From Chitiniphilus eburneus (GTDB lineage: Bacteria; Pseudomonadota; Gammaproteobacteria; Burkholderiales; Chitinibacteraceae): a stretch of DNA of 64,000 bases. Shown piece after piece: positions 32,414-44,974 of this stretch. The position numbers and the translations under genes are program-made. The notes below the pieces were generated by a model. That model was given only the letters and a program-made list of their open reading frames with translations. It did not search any database and had not been told where the DNA came from. The first letter of the stretch is position 1, and each line of letters starts with the position of its first letter. Location of the stretch: NCBI RefSeq assembly GCF_005048205.1, contig NZ_SUMF01000004.1, positions 124,001 through 188,000 of the forward strand. The letters run 5' to 3'.

Positions 32414-33778
32414 TTACTCGGTATCGGCCTCGCTGGTCACCACCGTGGCGATGCGTTGCGCCCAATTCTCGGCGACGCCCGCGTCCACATGCTCGACCAT
32501 CACGCGGATCACCGGCTCGGTGCCGGACGCGCGCAACAGCACTCGTCCCGACTGACCCATCGCCACTTCGGCCTGCTGGACCGACTCCTTGATCGCCACC
32601 GAAGCCATCGCGTCAAAGCCTTTGGCGATGCGTACGTTCTTCAGCACCTGCGTGGACAGCGCCAGGGTATCGGTCAACGCCGACAGCGTCTTACCCTGTT
32701 CGATCACGGCTTCCAGCACCTGCAACGCGGAAACGATGCCGTCGCCCGTGGTATGGCGATCCAGGCTGAGGATATGGCCCGAGCCCTCACCACCCAGTAC
32801 CCAGCCACGCGCCAGCATGCGCTCCAGTACGTAGCGGTCGCCCACCTTGGCACGTTCGAAGGCGATGCCTTGCGACTTCAGTCCGTTCTCCACGCCCAGA
32901 TTGGTCATCAGGGTGCCGACCACGCCGCCACCGGGCAACGTGCCGCGCGCATGGCGGTATTGCGCCAGCACGTAGATCAGCAGGTCACCATCGATCACGG
33001 TACCGTCGCCATCGACCATGATCAGCCGGTCACCGTCGCCGTCGAGCGCGATGCCGTAGTCGGCGCCTTGGGCCAGCACTGTCTTGCGCAGCAACTCCAC
33101 GTGGGTGGCGCCACACTCTTCGTTGATGTTGAAGCCGTTGGGCTGGTTGCCGATGGTGACAATGTCGGCGCCCAGTTCGTGGAACACCTGTGGTGCAACC
33201 TGGTAGGTCGCCCCGTGGGCGCAGTCGATCACCAGCTTCAACCCGCGCAGGTCCAGTTCATTGGGAAAGGTGGACTTGCAGAATTCGGTGTAGCGGCCAT
33301 TGGCGTCGGTCACACGCCACGATTTACCCAGTTGCTTGGAGGAAACGCACGGTTGCGGATCGTCGATGGCGTCTTCGATCGCCAGTTCGACCTCATCCGG
33401 CAGCTTCTTGCCGCCCGCGCCGAAGAACTTGATGCCGTTGTCGTAGTACGGGTTGTGCGAGGCCGAGATCACCACGCCGGCAGACAGGCGCAATGCGCGG
33501 GTCAGGTGGGCAACGCCGGGGGTGGGCAACGGGCCGGTCAGGTGGACATCGACGCCAGCGGCATTCAAGCCGGCCTGCAACGCGGCCTCCAGCATGTAAC
33601 CAGAAACGCGGGTGTCCTTGCCGATCAACACGGCAGCGTGCTCACCGCGCAAGCGTTTTTCGGATGCCGCCAGCACACGCCCGGCGGCGTAGCCCAGCTT
33701 CATCGCAAAATCAGGCGTAATCGGATATTCGCCAACCAGACCGCGCACGCCATCGGTGCCGAAATACTTGCGAGCCAT
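32414..33778 (-). CDS. glmM: Phosphoglucosamine mutase
   Basis: A 454-residue enzyme converting glucosamine 6-phosphate to glucosamine 1-phosphate for peptidoglycan and LPS precursors. It starts [13 protein letters not shown]. The phosphoserine loop [12 protein letters not shown] has S107 as the catalytic serine. The Mg site DGDGDR and the C-terminal [12 protein letters not shown] phosphate-binding motif are present. ATG 33778 matches the family; a GTG three codons upstream is possible. Confidence 0.97.
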   Translation of the reverse strand: MARKYFGTDGVRGLVGEYPITPDFAMKLGYAAGRVLAASEKRLRGEHAAVLIGKDTRVSGYMLEAALQAGLNAAGVDVHLTGPLPTPGVAHLTRALRLSAGVVISASHNPYYDNGIKFFGAGGKKLPDEVELAIEDAIDDPQPCVSSKQLGKSWRVTDANGRYTEFCKSTFPNELDLRGLKLVIDCAHGATYQVAPQVFHELGADIVTIGNQPNGFNINEECGATHVELLRKTVLAQGADYGIALDGDGDRLIMVDGDGTVIDGDLLIYVLAQYRHARGTLPGGGVVGTLMTNLGVENGLKSQGIAFERAKVGDRYVLERMLARGWVLGGEGSGHILSLDRHTTGDGIVSALQVLEAVIEQGKTLSALTDTLALSTQVLKNVRIAKGFDAMASVAIKESVQQAEVAMGQSGRVLLRASGTEPVIRVMVEHVDAGVAENWAQRIATVVTSEADTE

Positions 33779-33820
33779 GTATCCCACTACTCCTATGAAA
33801 AGGTCATGAAAGCTTGGCGA

Positions 33821-34645
33821 CTATTTTAAAGCGGCCCACACCTTGAGTGCATCCACTGTTTCCCGCACATCGTGTACGCGAACGATATGAGCGCCGGCCT
33901 GGGCTGCCACCACGGCCGCGCTCACACTGGCCGCAAGGCGTTCGTCGACCTGACGACCGGTAAGCTGGCCCAGCATGGTCTTGCGCGAAACCCCCACCAG
34001 CAGTGCGCAGCCCAATTGCGCGATGATTTCAGGCAGGGCACGGAACAACGCCACATTGTGTTCCAGCAACTTGCCGAAGCCGAAACCCGGATCGAGCACG
34101 ATGCGCTCTGCGGCAATACCACAGGCCAGCGCGGCATCGCGGCGCCCCGCAAGATAGGCGCAGACCTCGGCCACCACGTCGTCGTAATGCGGCTCGCTCT
34201 GCATGCTCTGCGGCTCACCCTGTTTGTGCATCAGGCATACCGCCGCGCCGGAGGCCGCCACCAGCGGCAATGCTCCCTCCCCTTCCAGTGCGGATACGTC
34301 GTTGATCAGGTCGATGCCGACCTCCAGCCCTGCGCGCATCACGGCCGGGCGGCGCGTATCGACCGACAGCGGGACATTCAGCGATTGCAAAGCCGCCAGC
34401 ACCGGCACCACGCGCCGCGCTTCTTCGTCCTCGGTCACCAGCGCAGCCCCGGGACGGGTCGATTCGCCACCGATATCCAACATGTCCGCGCCATCGCCGA
34501 CCAGGCGCTCGGCCCTCGATACCGCGCGCGCCACCGAATCGTACCGTCCGCCATCGGAGAACGAATCCGGCGTGACGTTGATGATGCCCATGACCAGCGG
34601 GCGCGACAGCGGCAGCGCGAAGCGACCGCATTGAAGGGTTTGCAT
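33821..34645 (-). CDS. folP: Dihydropteroate synthase
   Basis: A 274-residue TIM-barrel enzyme joining p-aminobenzoate with dihydropterin pyrophosphate in folate synthesis; the sulfonamide target. Signatures are GIINVTPDSFSDGG and DIGGESTRPGA, and the VLDPGFGFGK segment is present. ATG 34645 with GAGG upstream fits the family; the frame remains open into ftsH but without conservation. It lies between ftsH and glmM as in many proteobacteria. Confidence 0.96.
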   Translation of the reverse strand: MQTLQCGRFALPLSRPLVMGIINVTPDSFSDGGRYDSVARAVSRAERLVGDGADMLDIGGESTRPGAALVTEDEEARRVVPVLAALQSLNVPLSVDTRRPAVMRAGLEVGIDLINDVSALEGEGALPLVAASGAAVCLMHKQGEPQSMQSEPHYDDVVAEVCAYLAGRRDAALACGIAAERIVLDPGFGFGKLLEHNVALFRALPEIIAQLGCALLVGVSRKTMLGQLTGRQVDERLAASVSAAVVAAQAGAHIVRVHDVRETVDALKVWAALK

Positions 34646-34656
34646 GGATTGGCCTC

Positions 34657-34688
34657 TAAAAAGCAAAGGCGGCCCGAGGGCCGCCTTT
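34657..34688 (-). terminator. Terminator-like hairpin between ftsH and folP
   Basis: An 11-bp GC stem (aaaggcggccc/gggccgccttt) with a 2-base centre. On the minus strand it is followed by TTTGCTTTTT, so it probably reduces read-through from ftsH to folP. folP starts only 12 bp beyond. Confidence 0.75.
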
Positions 34689-34704
34689 GGGGTGACACGA
34701 ACGA

Positions 34705-36615
34705 TCAGCCTTCCGTTGCCGGCGTAGTGGTTGCGCTGGGCGCATCGCCACTGGGCTGGTCGGACGCCGGCTGCGGACGCGGCGGCGGCGGGTACTTGGG
34801 CGGACGCGGGTCGCGGCCTTCCATGATGTCGCGCACCTGATCGCGATCGATGGTTTCCCATTCCATCAGCGCGGCGGTCATCTTTTCCACCATGTCGCGA
34901 TGGCCATCCAGCAGCTTCACGGTCAAGGCGTATTGTTCGTCGATGATGCGGCGGATTTCGGCATCCACCTGCTGCATGGTCGCTTCGGACACATTCTTGT
35001 GCGTGGTGACCGAGCGACCGAGGAACACTTCACCGTCGTTCTCGCCGTAGACCATCGGGCCCATCTTGTCGCTCATGCCGTAGCGCGTGACCATGTCGCG
35101 CGCCATGCGGGTGGCACGCTCGAAGTCGTTCGACGCGCCGGTGGAAATCCGGTGCACGAACAGGTCCTCCGCCACGCGACCACCGAACAGGATGGTGATT
35201 TCGTTGAGCATCTGGTCCTTGTAGAGCGAGAACTTGTCGCGCTCCGGCAGTTGCCAGGTCAGGCCCAGCGCGCGGCCGCGCGGCATGATCGTCACCTTGT
35301 GGACCGGATCGGTACCTTCCAGCAGTTCGGCGACCACGGCGTGGCCCGACTCGTGGTAGGCCGTGGCGCGGCGCTCGTCCTCGGTCATCACCATGGTGCG
35401 GCGCTCCGGCCCCATGTAGATCTTGTCCTTGGCCGATTCGAAATCGTCCATGTCCACCAGGCGCTTGTTGCGGCGCGCGGCGAACAACGCGGCCTCGTTC
35501 ACCAGGTTGGCGAGGTCGGCGCCGGACATGCCGGGCGTGCCACGCGCCAGGATGGTGGCGTCCACGTCGTTGGAAATCGGCACCTTGCGCATGTGCACGC
35601 CCAGAATCTGCTCGCGGCCCCGGATGTCGGGCAACGGCACCACCACCTGGCGGTCGAAACGGCCCGGGCGCAGCAGCGCCGGGTCCAGGACGTCGGGGCG
35701 GTTGGTTGCGGCGATGACGATGATGCCCGAATTGCCCTCGAAGCCATCCATCTCCACCAGCATCTGGTTCAGCGTCTGCTCGCGCTCGTCGTTGCCACCG
35801 CCCAGGCCGGCGCCACGCTGGCGGCCGACTGCGTCGATTTCATCGATGAAGATGATGCAAGGCGCATTCTTCTTGGCGTTCTCGAACATGTCGCGCACGC
35901 GGGCCGCGCCCACGCCGACGAACATTTCAACGAAATCGGAGCCGGAGATCGAGAAAAACGGCACCTTGGCTTCGCCGGCAATGGCCTTGGCCAGCAGCGT
36001 CTTGCCGGTACCGGGCGAACCGACCATCAGGATGCCGCGCGGCATGCGGCCGCCCAGGCTCTGGTATTTGGAGGGATCGCGCAGGTAATCGACGATCTCG
36101 GTGACTTCTTCCTTGGCCTCGTCGCAACCGGCGACGTCGGCGAAGGTCACCGCGTTATTGCTTTCGTCCAGCATCTTGGCGCGGCTCTTGCCGAAGCTGA
36201 ACGCGCCGCCGCGACCGCCACCCTGCATCTGGCGCATGAAGAAGATCCACACGCCGATCAACAGGATCATCGGGAACCAGCTGATGAAGATATTCATCAG
36301 CATGCTCGGCTCTTCCTCGGCCTTGCTGGCGAACTTCACGTTGTGCTTGATCAGCGTATCGACCATGCGGAAGTCGAACGGCGCCAGCGTGGAGAACTTC
36401 TGCCCATCGGTACGCTGCCCGCGGATGATGTAGCCGCGCAGCATGTTGCCTTCGATGGTGACGTCGGTGACCTGGTTGGTCTCCACGTCCTTCATGAACT
36501 GCGAATACGGCACCTGCCCAGCGGTTTCCTGCTGCTTGGTGAACTGCTGGAACACGGTCATCAGCACCAGACCGATGATCAGCCAGATGGCGATGTTCTT
36601 GCCGAGATTGTTCAC
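34705..36615 (-). CDS. ftsH: ATP-dependent zinc metalloprotease FtsH
   Basis: A 636-residue membrane-bound AAA+ protease degrading membrane proteins and regulators. Two membrane helices (about 7-23 and 108-127) flank a periplasmic domain. Walker A GSPGTGKT is at 199-206, Walker [10 protein letters not shown] and the second region of homology follow, and the zinc site HESGH has H421, E422 and H425. The tail after 600 is Pro-rich. It is downstream of rlmE, the usual pairing. Confidence 0.98.
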   Translation of the reverse strand: MNNLGKNIAIWLIIGLVLMTVFQQFTKQQETAGQVPYSQFMKDVETNQVTDVTIEGNMLRGYIIRGQRTDGQKFSTLAPFDFRMVDTLIKHNVKFASKAEEEPSMLMNIFISWFPMILLIGVWIFFMRQMQGGGRGGAFSFGKSRAKMLDESNNAVTFADVAGCDEAKEEVTEIVDYLRDPSKYQSLGGRMPRGILMVGSPGTGKTLLAKAIAGEAKVPFFSISGSDFVEMFVGVGAARVRDMFENAKKNAPCIIFIDEIDAVGRQRGAGLGGGNDEREQTLNQMLVEMDGFEGNSGIIVIAATNRPDVLDPALLRPGRFDRQVVVPLPDIRGREQILGVHMRKVPISNDVDATILARGTPGMSGADLANLVNEAALFAARRNKRLVDMDDFESAKDKIYMGPERRTMVMTEDERRATAYHESGHAVVAELLEGTDPVHKVTIMPRGRALGLTWQLPERDKFSLYKDQMLNEITILFGGRVAEDLFVHRISTGASNDFERATRMARDMVTRYGMSDKMGPMVYGENDGEVFLGRSVTTHKNVSEATMQQVDAEIRRIIDEQYALTVKLLDGHRDMVEKMTAALMEWETIDRDQVRDIMEGRDPRPPKYPPPPRPQPASDQPSGDAPSATTTPATEG

Positions 36616-36713
36616 GGCTTACTCCTTGCGCGACGGACGCGAAATCACGATGTGCATTCTAGGGTGAATCGACCTTCGAGCGCGAATGCGAAGGATGATC
36701 GACAGCAGCCCCG

Positions 36714-37334
36714 TCAACCCTTTTTCTGCTTGCCCAGCAAATACATCTCGGGGCTGCGGTCACGGGATGCCTTGGGTTTGCGGGTGACCACCTGCGTGAA
36801 GGTCTCCCGCATGGCGGCCAGGAATTCGTTGTAGCCATAACCCTGGAATACCTTGACCAGCAAATCGCCGCCGGGTTTCAAATGATCCTGCGCGAATGCA
36901 AGGGCGAGTTCGCACAGATAGATGCTGCGGGCCTGGTCGGTGACGGCATTGCCACTGATATTGGGGGCCATGTCGCAAATCACAAGATCCACCTGGCGGC
37001 CGCCGAGCAGCGTGGCGTAGCGCGCCAGCACTTCGTCCTCGCGAAAATCGCCCTGGATGAACTCCACCCCCGGAATGAACGGCATTTCCAGCAGGTCCAT
37101 CGCGAACACGCGGCCTTTTTCGCCCACCGCGCGCGCGGCCACCTGCGACCAGCTACCGGGTGCGGCGCCCAGGTCGGCGACCCACATGCCAGGCTTGAGC
37201 AGTTTGTCCTTCTCGTTGATTTCGAGCAGCTTGTACGCCGCGCGCGCGCGGTAGCCGTCCTTTTGCGCCATGTGCACGTAATGGTCGTTCACGTGCTCCT
37301 GCAACCAGGCATTGCTCGATTTGCTGCGGGCCAT
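36714..37334 (-). CDS. rlmE: 23S rRNA (uridine-2'-O)-methyltransferase
   Basis: A 206-residue SAM-dependent Rossmann methyltransferase (FtsJ/RrmJ) that modifies U2552 of 23S rRNA. Visible elements are [13 protein letters not shown] with the first catalytic Lys, the SAM loop [24 protein letters not shown] with the Asp, LLVKVFQG with the second Lys, and [12 protein letters not shown] with the Glu. The full K-D-K-E set is present. Divergent from yhbY. Confidence 0.96.
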   Translation of the reverse strand: MARSKSSNAWLQEHVNDHYVHMAQKDGYRARAAYKLLEINEKDKLLKPGMWVADLGAAPGSWSQVAARAVGEKGRVFAMDLLEMPFIPGVEFIQGDFREDEVLARYATLLGGRQVDLVICDMAPNISGNAVTDQARSIYLCELALAFAQDHLKPGGDLLVKVFQGYGYNEFLAAMRETFTQVVTRKPKASRDRSPEMYLLGKQKKG

Positions 37335-37481
37335 CGGCCTATCCTTTCTTCCACGACATCGCGCCCGCCCCAGCGGTCAGGCGAGCCTGCATTTCAAAAA
37401 CACGGCGTCCGCGCGGAAAACGCGCCGCTCACGCCAGTAAAATCAAGTAAAATCCGGGTTTTAGAAAAACGAAGCACCCTT

Positions 37482-37805
37482 ATGAAAATCGAACTGTCCC
37501 CGGTGGAGCGACAATATCTGCGTGGCCTGGCCCACAGCCTGAACCCGGTGGTCATGATCGGCAACAATGGCCTGACCGAAGCGGTGATCCGCGAAATCGC
37601 CATCAACCTGGATGCCCACGAGCTGATCAAGATCCGTGTGCTGGGCGATGACCGCGCACTGCGCGAGCAACTGCTGCAACAGATTTGCGATGAACTCGGC
37701 GCCGCGCCGGTGCAGCATCTGGGCAAGCTGTTGATCGTCTACCGCCCGTCCAGCATCGACAAGCCGCGCATCGCGCTGCCCAAGAGCAAAAAGAAGAGCG
37801 GCTGA
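37482..37805 (+). CDS. yhbY: YhbY-family RNA-binding protein (CRM domain)
   Basis: A 107-residue CRM-domain protein that associates with pre-50S particles. It has LSPVERQYLRGLAHSL, the GNNGLTEAVI GxxG-type loop and the ELIKIRV strand, with a basic KSKKKSG tail. ATG 37482 is fixed by the family start. Two TAAAAT boxes 10 bp apart at 37438 and 37448 may be -10 elements, but no -35 box is clear. Divergence from rlmE is conserved. Confidence 0.93.
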   Translation: MKIELSPVERQYLRGLAHSLNPVVMIGNNGLTEAVIREIAINLDAHELIKIRVLGDDRALREQLLQQICDELGAAPVQHLGKLLIVYRPSSIDKPRIALPKSKKKSG

Positions 37806-37828
37806 TCCCGCTTGCGGATCCGCGCGAC

Positions 37829-37853
37829 AAGGACGGCCAAGGCCGTCCTTTTT
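37829..37853 (+). terminator. Intrinsic terminator of yhbY
   Basis: The stem aaggacggcc/ggccgtcctt with a 2-base centre is followed by TTTTT, 24 bp after the yhbY stop. Confidence 0.9.
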
Positions 37854-37904
37854 CGTTGCATGCGCCAAGGGCACCTTACCAATCCACGTTAAAAATCTCA
37901 GCCC

Positions 37905-37969
37905 GGGCAAACCGAGGCGCCCTCGCGGCGGCGAGGGCGAGGGAGTGGCATCGATCAAGGGAGCATCGG
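37905..37969. repeat. Dispersed intergenic repeat, copy 2
   Basis: About 65 bp resembling 17595-17658. Its centre is a perfect palindrome, GCCCTCGC-GGCG-GCGAGGGC, and it shares ATCGATCA and GGGAGC with copy 1. It lies in the 255-bp stretch 37806-38060 between yhbY and the DUF4149 gene; apart from the terminator I see nothing else there. Confidence 0.6.
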
Positions 37970-38060
37970 CACATGCAAACCACCCATGCTCAGGTTCACG
38001 GCTTTGCCGAGAATTCGCTGCCGGATCAGCCTCAGCAGACGTTTGCAATTGGTCTGGCAC

Positions 38061-38495
38061 TCAGCGGGCGTCGCGCCAGACGTAGATCACCCCGAACACG
38101 GTCTGGACCAGATAGATCAGCGCCGAGATGGTATGCCATTGCTCCAGGCCACCACCGAACATGCCGGTCGCCGCTTGCGAGATGCCCGGCTTGATGCCGG
38201 CGATGATCGGGAACACGGCGAACTGGTTGATCAGCGTGCAGGTCAGCATGCCGATCACCAGCCACAGCTTGGCCTCCTGGAAGGCGCGCAGGCCTTCGGC
38301 CCACAGCCAGTATACGAACAGGTAGATGCCCGCCACGATGCCCACCCAGCCGATGGCGCGGAACAATTGCCCCGCCACCTGCCCCGCCACGCGGTTATCC
38401 AGCGATTTGAACAGGATGGGCGCCACCATCACGCCGATCACCCACAATCCGCCGATCCAGAGCACCGTGAAAATGGATTTGAAGCCGTTGGCCAT
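38061..38495 (-). CDS. DUF4149 family membrane protein
   Basis: A 144-residue integral membrane protein with four predicted helices (about 7-27, 48-68, 75-95, 120-140). The WIGGLWVIGVMVAPILFKSL beginning is typical of DUF4149 (TMEM205-like) proteins. Function unknown. It lies downstream of greA on the same strand, a conserved betaproteobacterial neighbour. Confidence 0.85.
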   Translation of the reverse strand: MANGFKSIFTVLWIGGLWVIGVMVAPILFKSLDNRVAGQVAGQLFRAIGWVGIVAGIYLFVYWLWAEGLRAFQEAKLWLVIGMLTCTLINQFAVFPIIAGIKPGISQAATGMFGGGLEQWHTISALIYLVQTVFGVIYVWRDAR

Positions 38496-38536
38496 GATGA
38501 TTGCGCTGTATCAGGAGTGAAGGGGACGCTGCTCGC

Positions 38537-39019
38537 TCAGACGTAACGCACGTCCAGCACTTCGTATTCGCGGATGCCGCCCGGCGCAACCACTTCGGCC
38601 ACGTCGCCGGCGTACTTGCCGATCAGTGCGCGCGCGATGGGGCTGGACACCGAAATCTTGCCATCCTTCAGATCGGCTTCGTCGTCGCCGACGATCTGAT
38701 ACGTCACCTTGCTGGCGGCATCCAGGTCTTCCAGTTCCACCGTGGCGCCGAACACCACGCGGCCTTCGGCCGTGTGCGCCAGATCGCGCGGATCGATCAC
38801 CTGCGCGTTGGACAGCTTGCCTTCCAGCTCGGCGATGCGGCCTTCGACGAAGCCCTGCTTTTCCTTGGCCGCGTCATATTCCGCATTTTCCGACAGGTCG
38901 CCGTGCGAGCGCGCTTCGGCGATCGCGGCAATCACGGCAGGTCGATCAACGCTTTTCAGGCGTTGCAGTTCGACCTTCAGTTTTTCCGCGCCGACCACGG
39001 TCAACGGGATCTTGATCAT
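38537..39019 (-). CDS. greA: Transcription elongation factor GreA
   Basis: A 160-residue factor that rescues backtracked RNA polymerase by stimulating RNA cleavage. The N-terminal coiled coil has the acidic tip in [20 protein letters not shown] (the catalytic D and E), and the C-terminal FKBP-like domain has [10 protein letters not shown]. The length is standard. It has its own start ATG after a carB terminator. Confidence 0.97.
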   Translation of the reverse strand: MIKIPLTVVGAEKLKVELQRLKSVDRPAVIAAIAEARSHGDLSENAEYDAAKEKQGFVEGRIAELEGKLSNAQVIDPRDLAHTAEGRVVFGATVELEDLDAASKVTYQIVGDDEADLKDGKISVSSPIARALIGKYAGDVAEVVAPGGIREYEVLDVRYV

Positions 39020-39144
39020 CGTTCACTCCCTCGGGGATCGCCACGCGATGCCCCGTAAAATCAAAGGGCCAAGACAGGGCTTGGCCGAACAGTTCACCGC
39101 CGCCCGCCTCCGCATCATCGATACGGTGCCCGGCCACGGCTCGG

Positions 39145-39181
39145 AAAAAGGACAGCCGCCGTCTCGGAGGACGGCGGCTGT
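39145..39181 (-). terminator. Intrinsic terminator of carB
   Basis: A 12-bp stem (acagccgccgtc/gacggcggctgt) with a 6-base loop, followed on the minus strand by CCTTTTT. It lies 15 bp past the carB stop and ends the carAB transcript before greA. Confidence 0.88.
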
Positions 39182-39195
39182 ACCGGCTTACGGTA

Positions 39196-42417
<3,222 letters not shown>

Positions 42418-42426
42418 TGCTTGTTT

Positions 42427-42455
42427 GGGAAGGGGGAAGGGGGAAGGGGGAAGGG
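42427..42455. repeat. Heptamer tandem repeat (GGGGGAA) at the carB start
   Basis: Five G-tracts separated by AA with a 7-bp period, 9 bp upstream of the carB ATG. The plus strand has G-quadruplex potential (tracts of 3-5 G with 2-base loops); it is the template strand for carB. Read in the carB frame it encodes Pro, Ser, Phe and Leu. Confidence 0.85.
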
Positions 42456-42506
42456 CCAAAACACACCTCCGCACCGACCTGCCGACCCTGGTTCCACTAC
42501 TCCCTG

Positions 42507-42555
42507 AAAAAACCTTCGTAACGGAAAAAACGAAGGGGACAGGTCAAATGCCCCC
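42507..42555 (-). promoter_or_regulatory. carA-carB spacer: terminator-like structure and GGGGACAGGTCAAATG element
   Basis: On the minus strand CCTTCG and CGAAGG (42513-42518 and 42531-42536) form a stem followed by TTTTTT. An alternative GGGG/CCCC stem uses 42535-42555. The plus-strand motif GGGGACAGGTCAAATG at 42535 resembles short elements often seen with REP-associated transposases; that resemblance is from memory and uncertain. It may limit transcription from carA into carB. Confidence 0.45.
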
Positions 42556-42570
42556 TTTTTTCTTCCCTCT

Positions 42571-43701
<1,131 letters not shown>

Positions 43702-43756
43702 TGGCGGCTCCTGGGCATTGCGCCCAAATAATGCGAATTTCCGGGGGTACACGTAC

Positions 43757-43787
43757 AAAAACGGGATAGGTCGCCCCCATCCCGTTT
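43757..43787 (-). terminator. Terminator-like hairpin in the carA leader
   Basis: A 9-bp stem (aaacgggat/atcccgttt), loop of 11 bases, followed on the minus strand by TTTTT, 56 bp before the carA start. It may end the glutathione peroxidase transcript 120 bp upstream or serve as a carA attenuator. Confidence 0.7.
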
Positions 43788-43907
43788 GCTGTGCAAAATT
43801 GCCGGGATACTACCGCAAAACGCCTTTTCTTTCAACGCCCGGCCAGCCCCACGGCGACGCACAATCCATCGGAGCGCCCCACCGCCGCATCCCCTGCCCG
43901 CTGGCGC

Positions 43908-44390
43908 TCAGCCCAGCAGCTTTTCGATGTCCCCGCTCAGCTCCTCCGGCTTGGTGGTCGGCGCAAAGCGCTCCACCACGTGTCCTTCGCGATCGACCAG
44001 GAACTTGGTGAAGTTCCACTTGATGCCCTCGGTACCCAGTACGCCCGGCTCCGACTTTTTCAGGAACTGGTAAAGCGGGTGCGCGTTATCGCCGTTCACG
44101 TCGATCTTGGCGAACACCGGGAAGGTCACTTCATAGCGGCTGGCGCAGAACGATTTGATGTCCGCCGCGTCGCCCGGCTCCTGTGCGCCGAACTGATTGC
44201 AGGGAAACGCCAGCACCGTCAGGCCGCGTGAGCCGTATCGGCGATACAGCGATTCCAGCCCTTCGTACTGCGGCGTGAACCCGCACTGGCTGGCGACGTT
44301 GACGATCAGCAGCACCTGGCCGCGATAGCTGGCCAGCTCCACCGTCTTGTCATCGATGTCCTGCGCCTGGAAATCATAAACCGTGGTCAT
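43908..44390 (-). CDS. Glutathione peroxidase family protein
   Basis: A 160-residue thiol peroxidase of the GPx/BtuE group, reducing peroxides with thioredoxin or glutathione. Peroxidatic C36 is in NVASQCGFT, a second Cys at 64 in FPCNQFGAQEPG, and W125/N126 in KWNFTKFLVD complete the catalytic set. Cys replaces selenocysteine. ATG 44390 with an AGGAG-type site fits the family. Cytoplasmic. Confidence 0.94.
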   Translation of the reverse strand: MTTVYDFQAQDIDDKTVELASYRGQVLLIVNVASQCGFTPQYEGLESLYRRYGSRGLTVLAFPCNQFGAQEPGDAADIKSFCASRYEVTFPVFAKIDVNGDNAHPLYQFLKKSEPGVLGTEGIKWNFTKFLVDREGHVVERFAPTTKPEELSGDIEKLLG

Positions 44391-44527
44391 GCCCTGCTCC
44401 TTTCGTTGTCCGATGCGGCCGCGCCCGTTCGCCGGGGCGGAACCGTTCTTCATGCACTGCGCACACCTGGCGGATTATGGACGCGGTTCTGAGGGATAAT
44501 CGCCCGATCATCGCCTCAAGATCGCCC

Positions 44528-44974
44528 ATGCTGTTCAATCCATCCCGCGACGAAGCCCGCCGCTTCTTCATCGAATCCTGGCAAAAGCACCAGGCCGCCG
44601 CCCCGCTGACCGACCTGGAGCTGATGACGGTGGGCGTGCTGCTGCGCCACCCCGAATACCATCCTTTCCTCAGTCTGGACTACCTCGACCGCGACTGGCC
44701 GCCGGAATTCGGCGAGACCAATCCGTTCCTGCATGTTTCGATGCATCTGGCCATCGAAGAGCAATTGTCGATCGACCAGCCGGCCGGCGTGCGCGCGCTC
44801 CATCGTGCGCTCTGCGAAAAGCTCGGTGACGAGCACGCGGCCCTGCACGCCATGACCGAAGGACTGGCCGAGATGATCTGGCAGGCTCAGCGCCAGGGCA
44901 TGCCGCCCGATCCCGACCGGTATCTGGACGTGCTGCGCGCATTGGTCGGCGCCCCCACCTCCACCGGCGGCTGA
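44528..44974 (+). CDS. DUF1841 family protein
   Basis: A 148-residue protein with the DUF1841 pattern, starting MLFNPSRDEARRFFIESW and carrying HPEYHPFL and FLHVSMHLAIEEQLSIDQP. The His-rich segment is helical and could bind a metal. Function unknown. ATG 44528 is the family start. Its last 88 bp overlap the end of the convergent M48 protease gene. Confidence 0.88.
   Translation: MLFNPSRDEARRFFIESWQKHQAAAPLTDLELMTVGVLLRHPEYHPFLSLDYLDRDWPPEFGETNPFLHVSMHLAIEEQLSIDQPAGVRALHRALCEKLGDEHAALHAMTEGLAEMIWQAQRQGMPPDPDRYLDVLRALVGAPTSTGG

Noticed and set aside
34900-36834. 644-codon plus-strand open frame opposite ftsH
   Set aside because: Antisense shadow; ftsH is fully supported.
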